A DNA stretch of 64,000 nt from Progne subis subis (GCA_022316685.1 JAKJHU010000156.1:1-64000); one strand, 5' to 3'. Positions 35,087 to 48,288 are shown, counted from the first letter of the stretch. Numbers and translations are program-made. The notes: a model not told the origin generated them from the letters alone.

Positions 35087-38000
35087 TTAGGATTTTTGGA
35101 GGCACAGGATTGTTTGTTATATCAAACATTATTCCATAGCATATAAAGCCAGCAAGTTACCTAAGTTCCCAGGCTTTTATCACCAGATTTTTCATCCCTG
35201 ATGGGTACTGGTTACAAACCATCAGCTGTCAGTACAAGCCCTCTCCCTCAGATTGACTGATAACCAAGCATTTGCCCTTCAGCCATATTGATGTTCCTCT
35301 GCTGACAAGTAGCAGCAAGCAAGAGAGGAGCACTTGACATTTGTGTCCTGACTCCTCCTGCTTTGCACAACTCCTCCTCCTTTGCATGAAGTTGTGCAGC
35401 ACCCTGGGAGCTCTGACAGGACAGATCTTGGAACGTGCTGTACATCCACATCCACTCCAAGCTTGAACTTCTTACCAAATAATGGTAACTCTGGAGGTTA
35501 CACCGAGATGTTTCTCCCCTGCAGAAGACAGCTAAAGTATGGATTTATATTTAGTCACACTCTGTTTTTCATTAAAACCCAAACGACTCTTAGTTTTCTT
35601 CTGTCAGATTGAGTAAGAACTACTCCCTGCTTCTTCCAGGAGAAGTAGTCATGCTGCCAGATTTAAGCTTTTCTTAATCTTCTCTGGGAATGAATTATAC
35701 TGAGGAACCACTTGAACCCCTCTGAAACTACAATTTCCTTGAGTGGCAAGTAGCCCAGTTCTATAAAAAGTATCAGTATAAAGACAAATGTATTTGATGA
35801 AGGCTCCTGCTGATGTCAACATGAGACATCAGCAAGGATGATGGGTAAAAACCTGCCTGTGCAAAAAAAAATAAAGCCAGTTCTGTGTGGGATGAGTGTA
35901 AAAAACCATGAAATGCTGCCAGCTCCTGAGTGCTGTTTGCATCAGTTTGGTTTTCCACATAAGGCACTGACATACTTCATTTCAAAGTGATTTATAGCAG
36001 CATTAAAAACTTCTTTCACTGCTTTGTTTTGTTTGGAGCTTTTAATTATCAGGGTTGGCACAACATGCTTTTTGGGGGCTGACAGACATCTCCCTGCGTT
36101 TAGGAGCTGGAGATGTTTGGGAACACCTGGCAGCAAGTTTCATTTAGTCTTGAGAGAAAGAACCATTGGGAGTGATATTAAGTAGATAAATGAAGCTTTG
36201 GAGCTTTTTTTTTTCCTCAGGCTGACCATCAGAACATGGTTTGTCTGGAGTCAGGGAGCCATCAGGGCAGGAATCATACCAGCCCTGTGACAAGGGCTGG
36301 TGGTGGCAGGCTGTGCTTCCCGCTGCCCTTTCAGCTGTAAAATCAGCAGCAGCTCCAGCTCCCCCTCTCTCTAACATCAGACTGATGGTCTGCTCATGCT
36401 CACACACACCGAAGGTAGCACAGTCTTCAGTCTGCATCAAACCCAAAATAAATCACATAAAAAAATGGATGCTTTACAGCCCAGAAATCTGGGGTTTCAG
36501 ACTTTGGTCAACATTCCTGTGAATCCCATTGCAAATGGAGATATCTCAGGTTCCTGAACCACATTTTGAGAGGTTTGCTGGCATAAAACTCAGGCACTGC
36601 AGGGCAGGGTTTAGCTGAACTGCTGTGGTTTCATGAATCATGGTGTTGCCTCATCAACCAAGAAGTCAAGCCAACCTCAGTTTCTCAAAAGGTTGCTAAA
36701 ATGTTGTTTAGCATTTTTAATAAAGGGAAAATACACCCTCAAGGGCCCTGAGAAACCATTAGTAACACCCAGTGACAATAAATGAGAAACATTAGAGAGT
36801 TTTTGCTAAAGGAACTCAACTAATGGCTTTAACCACAGCAGAGAGAGGCTGCTGGGAGCTGGATTTCATGGGAACCTGGTATTGGAATCTTCAGTGATTC
36901 TGCAACTGCTAAGGCAGCCTAAGCACTGAGTGATAAACTCTGTGAACTGAGTCAGCATTTATGGCTCCCTGCATGAGAGAAAAAAGGACACACAGTAAAT
37001 CACCCTTTTTTTGACAATAATGAATGGTGCAACGACATCTTAAACCTTGTAAGTCCAATGTGTTTCTTCAGTTCATCTTCAGATAGAAGTTTGTACCCGA
37101 GGGTGACAATACATTTAAAGTCAATCTTGTCTGAAACCCTCTTGGCATGACCTCCAGTGACCATCAAGTAACAAATGATGATGTCACACCTTGTGGAAAG
37201 AAAAACCAGCTTGGTCCATTCAATAAAATAGCAATTAATATTACTCAAAATGAAAGCTCAACCTTCTTCCATATACTGGCACTGAAAGCTGCTCTAGAAG
37301 GGCAGCATGTCACAGAGCCAGTGCTTGATCTTGAGGCCCTTCTCAAAGTCAAACCTCACAGAGAAACCTAAAAACAGCCTGCAGTGGGCACAGACGTACA
37401 TACACACACATAAGCAGGCTGCTAAAACCGGAATTCAGATGAAAGAGCAAGCTTTGCTTATTCACAAACGCTGCCCAGGCTTGATCCTTCCTTTTCCTCA
37501 TTTCTCACTGCATCTCCTCTCTCCCCCTCTGCCATTCCCTGAAGGGCATCATCAGCCTCAGAACAGCATAAACCACCACATCATCGGAGCTGCAGCTGCC
37601 ACTCATGGCTGCGTGGGAGCACTCCAGCAGCAGCCACGCAGCCACATCCACACCAAGAGCTCTGCCTGCGGGAAAGCACTGCAGCTTCTTCGCACACAAC
37701 TTTCTGCAGAGATCCTTGCTACAGCAGCCCGAAGATTCACGTCCCAGCCCTGTGGCAGTGGCAGGAAGCAGGGAGGCTCTGCATGGCCATAAACCAAATA
37801 AAATCCATCTGGGCATAAGTTCATATTTATTAGCATTTCCAGCGCACAGTGCTACTTTAATTCCCCCATGGCTCCCAGGCTGCTGCATCTCACTCATGCA
37901 TAAGCAGCCTTTCTGCTGCTATTATAAAACAAATTACCTCATGCATGAGTGGCCTTAATATCAGTTCATGCTCCAAGCTGTTCTCCTGTGCTGACATATG

Positions 38001-39478
38001 TACCCCCTGTTCACCCTGTGCTGCTGAAGGCAGATTGGCTTCCGAAACCACCCATCAGATAGAGCAGGAAATGGATGATAAAATAGCGCGTACAGCATTA
38101 GCTCCAGTGCATTCCCCATATTCGGCTCCCTTTGCCGTGGTTTGCTGCTCAGTGTAGAAGGGGTTACTGAATGAGCAATAGGGTTTCAACCCCTCTGTTT
38201 CTCCTTTGCCATCCCAGCCTCACATGGCAGGTGTTTCTCTGCCTGCCATGGCTGCAGAGCTCTCTCCCCATTAAGGCAGAGGTATCTGCACTGATAAATT
38301 TTGACCTGCACCCCTCAATGAGTAAATAACTGTGTCATGGAAGCACCAGTCACTGAAATGAGAATATTATAAACAGAAATGTTCCCTATAAGCGGCTTGT
38401 GACTAAGCTCACTTTTGAGCTAATAACTTCCCATGGAGATGAACTCTGCAGGAAAGCTCACAGAGCTATAAATACTCAGAATTCATTAACAGATCTTTTT
38501 TGTTGCAAACATTCTTTTCCGGCAGCGCATCATGACACTGGTGCTCTCAACCCATTCTCCTTTCAAAAGCTGCAATTGTTTAACCCCCAGATCCGGCTAC
38601 TCTCAGAAATCCACAGGAAGAAAACATTGGGGCAGTTTTGAATATTAAGACCTTATTCCAGTGACAAAGAAATAAAAAAGAAAAAGAAAAATAGGACAAG
38701 GAACAGATGCTATGTCATAAGCAAGTCTAGAGTTTCATACTCTTCAAAAGTTTTAACATTTTGCTAATCCATGAATGAAAACGTTTATTTTAAGGGCTCT
38801 ACAAATGATTGTATTCTATGGGTTCTGAAGTAATGAGAATCGTGGATTTGTACTCAATTCCTGTACTTACTGCCTGCCCAGATGCATTTCCCAGCACTGC
38901 TCTGATGTGGGGTGTGAACGCTGACCGACCCGGGATCACTGGAGCGGCAGATCCTACACGGAGATATTTTTGTTGCCATGTGGTTACCCAGTGTCAGGGC
39001 TGCACATCAACATTGGCCTTTTGAAAAGGCACTTGTGAATTGCAGCATTATTTGCATCCAAATAGTCTCTCAGTTGCAGATGTTCTCTTGCAACCAAAGG
39101 AGCAGTGATGCTCCCTTGAGCAAGAGTTTAGTTTATGGTAGGCCAGCTTAAATCCTTTTAATTTCCTTACATAGACACAACCCATAAGAGCCTAAGATTT
39201 ATTTTCTTACGTTGCAAGCTAAAAGCAGAGCAGGCCAGTATCTTTTCACCTGGCTGTCAAACCACTGTTCAAAGTCACAGAGCAGTATTTTTTGTTCCTG
39301 CTTATTTCTTTAATTCACTTACTGAAGGCTGGCACTGAGACCCAGCCCTGCTGCTCCTGTTTCCATGTAGGTGTTTGGCAACAGCCTCCACACAGGGATT
39401 GTGGTACAATATTAATGAACTCTTTATCATGCAACTGTTAAATCAGGAGCTTCATGGATGCTTGACAGCAGGGCAAAT
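35087..39478. other. Unique region containing the candidate coding exon
   Basis: 4.4 kb without transposons. It holds the candidate exon at 37046-37189 (minus), a weaker candidate at 35976-36038 (minus), and a locally CpG-richer segment at about 37570-37760. An A-rich patch lies near 38668-38694. The rest shows no recognised feature. Confidence 0.5.
37046..37189 (-). CDS. Candidate internal coding exon (144 bp), protein not recognised
   Basis: The minus-strand frame (37248 down to 37000) contains a segment that reads like real protein, beginning C-D-I-I-I-C-Y-L-M-V-T-G-G-H and ending D-E-L-K-K-H-I-G-L-T. Codon choice is natural for a vertebrate gene. Upstream is a good acceptor, ctggtttttctttccacaag, then G (37189); downstream ACAAG is followed by gtttaaga, a GT donor that is off consensus after its first two bases. 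The exon would be 144 bases, a multiple of three, with phase 2 at both ends. The peptide has a hydrophobic strand followed by charged, helix-like sequence. I do not recognise the family. It could be a chance frame, but the agreement of frame, length and splice sites argues otherwise. No other firm exon of the same gene was found. Confidence 0.45.
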
Positions 39479-39600
39479 TCATAGAATCCCAGAATCCCAG
39501 AATGGTTTGGGAAAGGACCTTAAAGCCTGTGTCATTCCCCCTGCCACAGGCAGGGATACCTCCCACTACAGCAGGTTGCTCCAAATCCTGCTCTTGCTTC
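39479..39600 (-). mobile_element. CR1 LINE 3' end, about 120 bp
   Basis: Inverted copy with three clear tail octamers (catagaat, cccagaat, cccagaat), then 'ggtttgggaaaggacctt', 'attccccctgccacaggc' and 'gcaggttgctccaaatcc'. There is a small deletion where 'ttggaa' should follow 'ggtttggg'. The right end is degraded. Confidence 0.92.
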
Positions 39601-41939
39601 AGCCCCTAAGAATGATTCTGGTACATAGGGAGGGCAGGAGTTCAGCTATGCAAGCCAAACTCTACTTGAGTCTCATGGTATCCTAATATTTGCCCTTTTG
39701 TTGCACAGCGAAATGTTTTCTACAGCTGTCTGTTCCAGACAAGACCAGCAGCTGTGGCTTGGCCATTTTCTCAGCTCAGGGAAACAACCTCGACTCTGTC
39801 TTGTCCCAGACTCTATTTCAAGTCAGCTGGGCTTTTTCCAGCCAGCTCGGTTTCTGGCTTCTAAATTTTAGCCCAGAAAGGCCAGTGCCCCAGAATTTTA
39901 ACTTGATCACTTCAGTTTCATCAGGCAGCGTGCTGGCAGCTAAAGATGAGGCCAAACTTCCAGATATCAGGCTGATTTCCAGGCATCTTCACTCCAATTA
40001 AACAGGACACATGCTGTAACAGGATCTGTAAGACCTGAATTCCCGGAATGTAAAGGCATCAGCCAGTCCCAAGGCTGACAACCAGGAGCATCCTGGACTG
40101 CTGCAGGAAAGTAAATCATAGCAAGAAGAGCTTCTGCTTTGTCGAGCTATTACTCACCAAGGAAGGAGCACAATCATTTTTCCATGCTTTTGTGAAGGGA
40201 GGGTTCTTCAGCCTTATCTAATGGCTCATGCCTGCTGTGAGCTGGATCACAGGGATTACCAAGCCCCTGTTCCTGTAAGACCTCTTCCTTTTGTATAGGC
40301 AAGTTATTTTAGGATTGTAGGTGTTGAGTGATGCCCATGTTTGCCTGTCACCATGTGTGTGAGCACAACAGCGAGCTCAGCAGGTAGCACTTACCCTATA
40401 CTCTCACCTTGCTTTGCAAAGGACTATCTACTCATTTAATTTCCAATTTTAATTTAATGTCAAACTCCTGCCATTTACACTCTCACGCCATGTGCAGCAG
40501 TCGTGCACAGGGCAGGTACCCTGGCAGATGTGCTGCTGCAATCAGCCATAGCTTCTCCTCCAGCCTCTAACTTACCCTATCACCTTTGAATTCAACCAGC
40601 TTTTCCTCCTCCTGGAAAGAAAGGAGGAAAAGAAAGGTCTGTGCAAACAATCTGCTGTTGGAACAGCTAATTTTCAACACTAGTGTGGACAGGCTCTACA
40701 AAGTTACCTCGGCCTCATGTGCCTTTTTTTACCTTCTACAATTATATTGATATTCCTTTCATATCCTCCCCTCACCAGCAGCCAACTGGTACAACACACA
40801 TGATCATCCTGATGTTTTCTGGTGATCCTTTTCAGCAACTGTGTCTAAAGTAAACCCTGTCAGTTCGGAGGTGCTGTAATTTGATTTGGACTGCACAATC
40901 ACTCCTCACATGAGGTACATGTTTTGTTTGCATTATTCTACCTGCTCAGCACACAAACTGCAGTTCAAAGGCGACTGGGGATGGAAAAGAGTTGATTGTT
41001 TCAGTTTCTAAAGATGGGGTTTTTCCCTAAATTTTGACTGCTGTTGGCTTCGGGTAAATCTCCTGGCTAAATTCCCACTCAAGTGGTTCAGAACTCCAAG
41101 GATGATGAGTTAGCCCAGCTGACTTGTACTTAGCTTCCACCAACCCACTTTTATTCCCCATTCTTTTTGGCCCTTGGCTGAAGTTATTAAAGTGTCACTA
41201 CTTGAATACTGGTTTTACTAAAAATTACTCCCAGTTTCAATAGGCTTCAGCTCGCAGCCAGCGCCTCACTGCAGCTATTGGCAACCTCCCTGTGTTAAAT
41301 TCAATTTGTCTGTGCCTTTCAGATGTTCAAGATTTCACTTCTTAAATCCTGCTTGGCACCGAGGAGAGGAGGATGTTACAGACATTTCTCACTGAAGGTT
41401 TAGCTTCAACAAAAGCCCCAATTCTATGCGTCTCTAATCAGGTTTTTGAAAACTATCTCTCAGAAGCGAGAAGCAGCTCTTTGAATTATCTCTTCTTTTA
41501 CAGTTTGAAGTTAATGAAAGTCCAAAATGTTCCCACTCATTTCATTATAGGAGCCTTCATTTACATTCCATTGAGCTGAATCATAACTAAGCCTTACCCC
41601 CACAATGGGCATGCAGCCTGCACAGTTTACATGTGTGTTGGTAAAAGGTGAAAAAAGCTTTTTTTTCAGACAAATTTCCTAATCCATTTCTCACAATCTC
41701 TTCCCTAAGAGTCCTGTTTTTACCGTGCCAGGCTAAGGTTAAAGGCTAATTTAGAATTACAGCTCACAAAGACTCAGGTTAAATGCAGTCAAATCTAGCT
41801 TTTAAAATTATTATTAGATATTATAGGGAATTAGGCATAACTACCCACTACAATTTTTCAACTAAGTGTGGAAACGCTTTGCAAAAGTGGATGTCTAACT
41901 CTGCATGATTTATAACTTTAATTTTCCTCCAGTAACAAT
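39601..41939. other. Unique non-coding sequence
   Basis: 2.3 kb with frames up to 103 codons. No repeat or gene was recognised. Confidence 0.5.
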
Positions 41940-42172
41940 TACAGAACCCTAGTCACAGACTGGTTTGGGTTGGGAGGTTAAATCCCATTTTGTCCTTGGG
42001 CAGGGACACCATCCGCTATCCCAGGTTGCTCCAAGCCCCAATGTCCAACCTGGCCTTGGACACTTCCAGGGATCCTGGGGCAGCCACAGCTTCTCTGGGC
42101 ATCCCGTGCCAGGGCATCACCAACCCTCACAGGGAAGAATTTCTACCCAATATCCCATCTAAACCTGGATCA
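41940..42172 (-). mobile_element. CR1 LINE 3' end, about 230 bp
   Basis: Inverted copy with 'cagactggtttgggttggga', 'gggcagggacaccatccgct', 'ccaagccccaatgtccaacc', 'cacttccagggatcctgggg', 'cacagggaagaatttctacc' and 'ccatctaaacctgga'. The octamers at the left end are degraded (acagaaccctagtcacag). Confidence 0.94.
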
Positions 42173-45100
42173 TTTAATCTTAAGTCTATTCTGGGGCAAT
42201 GATTGCTCAGCTCCAGGTTTCCTACCCAATTTGAGGACCTGAAATGGTTTTCTGTGGTTCCCAGCTCTGCACACAATATCTCAGCCTCAATATTAAAGAG
42301 ACAATCATTGTCCAAAATCCTATAAATATATAGGATAAATATAAAGGTATAAATATCCATGGATAGCAGCCATCTGGGTTGTCACATGAACAGATAGTAA
42401 TCAAGGTGAGCCAGTTTTGAGATGTCCCAGTCCCTGTGTGGTCCAAGAGAAATCTTTCAAGATCTCTCTGGAGCTGTTACTTGTATTTATGCATCACAGA
42501 AATAGTGATTCCAATTTGTACAGCTGGAGCATCCCTTACTTGGTTTGGAAAATGACAATAATTGAAAATATGTATTGGGGAAGGACTTCAACCCCTCAAT
42601 TTTGAGCTCAGCTAAGCAAAGCAGATGTATGGAGAAATTTGTAAAGAAACAGGCTGGATTTGTGGGGACTCTCCAGGACCTATTTATGGATATGGATTAA
42701 AAACAGGTACTTGTTACATCCAGTACTTAAATCTCCACAGGTCAAAGTTCCTATTTTCCTTGCAAGTTTAGCAATATTCCCCAAGGAAGGAGAAGCATGG
42801 CCCACACCAAGGGCAGAATATCTCTGTGTCTCATCAAATGAGAAAATTAAGAAAGCTATGGTTTATGGCTCCTGGAAGTATTCCCAATCTTCCCAAGTTA
42901 GCCATGACTGCATTAAATAGCTGCAAGAATCAGCTCTCAATAATGGTTTAAAACTGAAAACAAATTTATCTTCTATAGTGGCTTTCACTCTTTACTGTTA
43001 ATTATCAGCCTTTATTATCCTTTTTTCCCTCTCCAATAATATCTTCCCCCTCTGCCATGCACAAGGCTTCCCACACCCAGGTCTGGAAAGCTCTTCCAGT
43101 CAGGGCTGGCTCACTGGACCACTTATTATTTACAAGCTGCCGATGCCTCGTGGAGAGGTTACTAAAGGCCATCTGCCTAAAGAATTCCTGTTTATATTCC
43201 TCTTGCTTTATCCTTAGGAAAAACAGTTGCATGCAGGCAGAGGTATTTAAAGCTTGACCCATCCTCCCTTGCCCTGCTGGGAGCTATAATCTGTCTGTGC
43301 TATCTCGACTGATATTTGTGTAGCTGATTATGTCGTCCAAACAAGGGATTAGGATCCTGATTTGGGGAGGGAGCAGCACGAACAGAGGGTGTCTGAAGGG
43401 ACAAGCTTTTTTTTGTTCCCAGTCAGATTCCCTGAACAAAAGGGAGAGAGAAGAAATGCATCTTGTATAAAGGGCAATTGTTTCCCAATGGAACATTTAA
43501 TGTTTTTCCATTAGGCATGAGCTGCTTTGGTTGTTATGGAATATTTTATGAACAGGTCCGCTAATGCGATGCCAGCTCCGGCACTGTCTGCACCAGGAAA
43601 ACAAAGCCAACACAGGCCATCCTTTTGTGTTTTGATTTCCTCCTTTCACCCACACAAGGGATGAATCAGGATATTATCTTTGAGGTTTTTATGGCTACTG
43701 GATGAATATTCCCATGTCTCTTGCCTAAACATCAATTCCTCGTATTAAACTTCTTCAGGCAAATAAAGGGTGGGATGTGCCAGGCTTGGCTTCCTGGGCA
43801 CTGACCCAAGGAATACACTTTGGTCCATGACACAACCTTTGTCACACAACTTTAAAGTCTTTGGAAGACCAGACAGATTCAGGGGAACCATTATCTGCCT
43901 CTACGGAGTAGGGAAAATAGGGAACATCTACAAAATCCCATGTGACATTTATTTTGTTTCACAACACGGGAGGCAGAAGGCACCCCAGGAAACAAGCAAC
44001 TTCCACAAAAACTGAAGGTGGCAGCTGGCAGCACACACAGCCTGCAGAACATTTTGCTCCAAAATGATGGGAAGCTTTTATGTTCCAAAAAGTTTTTACG
44101 TTCCAAAGAACATAAAAGCGGAAGGCTTTATGTTCCAAAAAACTCCACAGACAAATTCATAGAAGGGAATGAAGACATGAAGGGCTACTAAATGCAGCCC
44201 TGTAGATCTGGTTTAGGAAGCCCCACCTGCCACAGGAGGTTTGGAATGGGACAATCACAGGTTACTGTTGGGCAGGAGGGACTTTTTGAGGCCACCTGGG
44301 CCAAGGGCCCTCACTCCTTGCCCAAGACCTGGCTAATTTCAACGTTTGATCAGATTGCTCAGGACTTTATCTGGTTTGAATTCAGCGCATCTCCAAGGAT
44401 GGAAATTTCACAGCCTCTCTCAGAAACCTGTTTGAGGCTTTCATTGCTCTCTTTAGGAACAACTTGTTTCTTTTTCCTATCCTGATGCTCTTTATAATCT
44501 CCAGCTGGCACATGTCTTATGGAACTATACCTTGATTTAACCAGTGGGCCATCCCAATGTCCCTAACTATGGGAATTTCTAAGGAATGTCACCATTTTAG
44601 TCAGGCCCCTCTTGTTTCCTCACAGGAAGGAGATCATATGGGCTGTGGTTAATTCAGACTTGTCTTATGTAACAATGCCAGAAGATTTCAGGCTAGAGTC
44701 TTTTAATATATTTGCCCTGTATATACTGGCAAATGATTCCAAATACTTGCTACAGGAATCTGTGAAACAAGAGATTTTTTGACTCTAAATGTTTTCAGTA
44801 AGTTCAGTGGTGCAAGTCTGCCTGTCAAGCTAAAGTGGAATTCTTACTTACAAAGCATTTCTCTCGAGGTTCACATTACATGATAGCTGATACCACAAGT
44901 ATTAGAGAATAAAAGCTGTGTTTTAGAAGTAATGATTTTTCACCTTGAATGCTAATTAGTGCTATTGTAGACACTGTAGCTCCAAGCTAACAGCAGTCTG
45001 TCTACAGCAGAATCCAATGCAAACTCAGAATTCCTCTCTAGAGTCAGTGGCTGGAATTGCTACCCCAGTGCTTGGGACATTATCACAACCCCCAAAGTAT

Positions 45101-45663
45101 CAGCTATGACTACAAAACCTATTTTTCATGGCTTTTCAATTTACCACTCTGGGTCAGAAGGGAGAGAAGCCAAGAGACCATTTCTCAGCTCTGCAAGTGG
45201 ACTAATTTAGGTCTATTTAAAAGCCTTCTCTGATTTTAAGAGGGACCGAACCCATTTCAGGTTTAACCTCACTGAAGCTCAAGTACTTTTGGTCCAGAGT
45301 AGAGCTGCTAAAGGGGATTATGCCTCATTTCTCTGAGAACTCAGACTGGCACATTTCATGTGGCATTGGGCTGATGACTGAGTCTGTCCACGCACAACCT
45401 GAGGCGTTCCCAGACTGGCACATTCTGCAGGACAGAAGTGCCCATTTTGCCTATACAGTGTGAGAGGGAAGGAAACTTTGCAATGAGGGATATTTTGAAG
45501 TGAAAAGAACCATAACCACTACAGAAAACTAATCAGTCTGCCCTGCTGAGGCAGATAAGAAGGAAAATGAACAAAGCTCTTTGGTCAGATGTCTTTTAAT
45601 TCCTTTTTAGTCCAAAACTACACAGCTGAAATGCAAGAAAATAATTTGAAAGAATGAAAAATT
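42173..45663. other. Unique sequence with a small inverted/direct motif cluster
   Basis: 3.5 kb without transposons. An AT-rich patch lies around 42320-42360. The motif cluster at 44071-44142 is listed separately. No gene was recognised. Confidence 0.5.
44071..44142. repeat. Cluster of TTATGTTCCAAA motifs with a 12-bp inverted repeat
   Basis: Three direct copies of TTATGTTCCAAA or TTACGTTCCAAA start near 44079, 44096 and 44128. A perfect 12-bp inverted repeat pairs GCTTTTATGTTC (44074-44085) with GAACATAAAAGC (44108-44119) across a 22-base loop. The unit 'gaagcttttatgttccaaaaa' is nearly repeated at 44121. It could be a small local duplication with an inversion, a protein-binding array or a hairpin. 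Confidence 0.8.
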
Positions 45664-45798
45664 CAAGGCCAGGCTGGATGAGGCTGGGAGCAGCCTGGTC
45701 TAGTGGAAAGTGTCCCTGCCCATGGCAGGGAGTAGGAATTGGATGGGCTTTAAGGTCCCTTTCAACCCAAACCAGTCTCTGATCTCGTGGTTCTAATG
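45664..45798 (+). mobile_element. CR1 LINE 3' end, about 135 bp
   Basis: Forward copy with 'aaggccaggctggatgaggc', 'agcagcctggtctagtgga', 'gtgtccctgcccatggcagg', 'gatgggctttaaggtccctt' and a degraded octamer tail (ctctgatctcgtggttctaatg). Truncated at its 5' side. Confidence 0.94.
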
Positions 45799-48192
45799 TT
45801 TGATCTCAGCTTTAGATGGCAACAGCCTGCTGAGAGAGGTTGGATTCCTTCTATTTTTTCTGGCATGAAGATCCCATAATCTTTTGCTCAGGATGGAGGT
45901 GTTACTTAACAGGACCATACCCTGCTGCTCAAGAACAAAAGCAGAACATGAGTAAGCAGCACAAGGTGAGTGAGGCACCATCGATGGAGTAAATTTGTAT
46001 ACAGCCTGCAGATATTTATTAAAAAATCTACTTTCCACAACGGGATTATAAAGTTCTCTTTTACAATACTGGGTTGAAACCAATTTAAGGCTCACCATAA
46101 CAGGCTTGAATAATTAATTTCTTGTATGCATTGCTAATAGGATGTTGCTAGTCTCAGACACACGGCATTACATCCCAATTAGAAGGACAAACCATGAAAG
46201 TCATGGCAAGCTCTTGCCCAAATCCATTGCATTAGTCACTCCTGATACCTAAATTTATGTAATTGGAGTGGAACCAGTGATGCTGGTACTGTCAGTCCCC
46301 TCTGACCTGATCTGCTCTTGTTTTCTTCTTGGTTTTTAATCAATCAGTAGCACAACAATCTGAAAGAAGCTGCACAATTTTCTGTTGCCTTCAGCTAGAT
46401 ACACTCTTCATGAGCTGTGCAACCTCGGAGCTGAGCTGACAGAGTCTCTGCTTCTGAGAAACCACTCACAATCCTGAGCTTCCTGTGCTAATGCAACAGG
46501 CATGGCCCTGTAATTAAAAGGACATGCTGTCCCCAAACCAAATTACAGTATGTTTGAACTATTAGAAAACTGAGCAAGCCATTTGCACTGGGGATTAAAA
46601 ACATTGCAACTGTGGAAAAAAATTCATCCCGGAGTGTATGTTTGCCTGGAGATCTGAGATTCTGCCTTGTGCAGAATACCCAGCATCAGCATAATCCACA
46701 TAAACAGAGTTAAGTGGTTGAGCTCACCGCTGGAAGTATCCATTCTCCACCACATGGTATTGACACAGTGCCTGAAAATCTTATCAAATGAATTGTGAAT
46801 CCACTGCTACACCACTGTATTTCCTCTTTTCTTAGACTTTCCCATGTTCTTGGTTTCACAGGATTTGTGTAATACTCTTGTGTCGTGCTTCAGTCTCACA
46901 GAATTGCAACAGAATAAATTCCTTGTCAGCCAGACCCAACCTTCCAGCTACAGTCAATGCCAAAAAAACATAAAGGTTTCTCTAGCAAATGGTTTCTGGT
47001 GAAGGGTCTTGGCTCAAATCAAGGCTCAAATCAGTTGTCCTTGCTTTTTAAGAGCAAATTCATTCCAGTCTAGAACAAATGCTTCCTTCATCCGTGGGCT
47101 CCAATGTGACAGAGAGGAACTAGCAGAGCAGAGACCAGTGTTAGCACTTGTGAAGATAATGTGGACAGCACAATTGATCATATTATTAAAAATACAGTAA
47201 TAGGTTCAACTGAATGCAGTGAAATGAAAGACACCCACCCATTTAATGCAGGCATTAGGCTGCCCCCATGGCCACTGGGCCACGACTTCTGAGCATGTTT
47301 GATGAAGCCCATTTTATGGGAAAAGCAATGCCTTAACACTGTATCTAATTAGCTGGGAAAGAGGAATGCAAAACTTCTGCCTGCCAAGGTGGGAGAGAAG
47401 ACTGCAGGGAACAAAGAGACAGGCTGGCAAAGCACAGGCAGAGACTTGCTTGGCCTTGTGCTGCACCATATGCTCAGCCTCCCAGAATAACCAAAAATCA
47501 GCTGCTCCTCTTTAGCCAGCAGTGTTCCCTCAGGTCACACTTCAGACGTCACCTCAACCACTTTTCCTACAGGAAAAAAGATGCTGTCATGTAACTGCAG
47601 ATACCAAGCTCTGTACAGCAGCCTGGCATTGTGCAACTTTATTAGAAATCTCAAGGGCTGGCTATGATAAATCAAGCACTTAAGTTATCACAAGATTCAA
47701 TTTAGCAGTTACATGAGATGTAGCTGAAAAGATGTGAGCAGATATGATTGTTCTTTTACACTCCAAATATCACAGTCAGGAATACAAGGGAAGTCTTTAG
47801 TGAATGCTCAGCACTGAGAAATAGTAGTTCTGCTCCCAAGGCAAACACGCTCCAGCTCCACAGGCTTGAAATTGAGATTGAACTTCCAGAAGCATAATCA
47901 TCCCAAATAGCAGAAAATTAGAAAACAAGTTGTTTATACTGATTAGCAGAATGCCACAACAGGCATCTTATAAAAATGAGCAGCCTTTTCAGCAACAGAA
48001 ATAGTCACTAATTTGTTGAGGAGCTGGCTTTAATGCATCACTATCACATGTGCCAGCTATACATTTAACAGTTACTGTAGAAGAGATATGAGAAGTTATG
48101 GCTTTCTTGCAGTCAAGTGAAAGCCTTACTCACTAAGGAGATAGCACACCTGTACTGAAGTTAATCTTGCCCTTCAAATACATTTCAGTCAA

Positions 48193-48213
48193 AGTTAAAA
48201 GTTAAAAGTTAAA
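48193..48213. repeat. Short tandem repeat, GTTAAAA x3
   Basis: Three consecutive copies of a GTTAAAA-type heptamer (aaagttaaaagttaaaagtt), 75 bases before the (TA)n tract. Confidence 0.85.
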
Positions 48214-48288
48214 GCCTCTTTTTTTTTAAATTTCATTGCAATTCCATCCCATCTGTCCTTAGCTTTATCAGCTAAATTTTTATTATTT

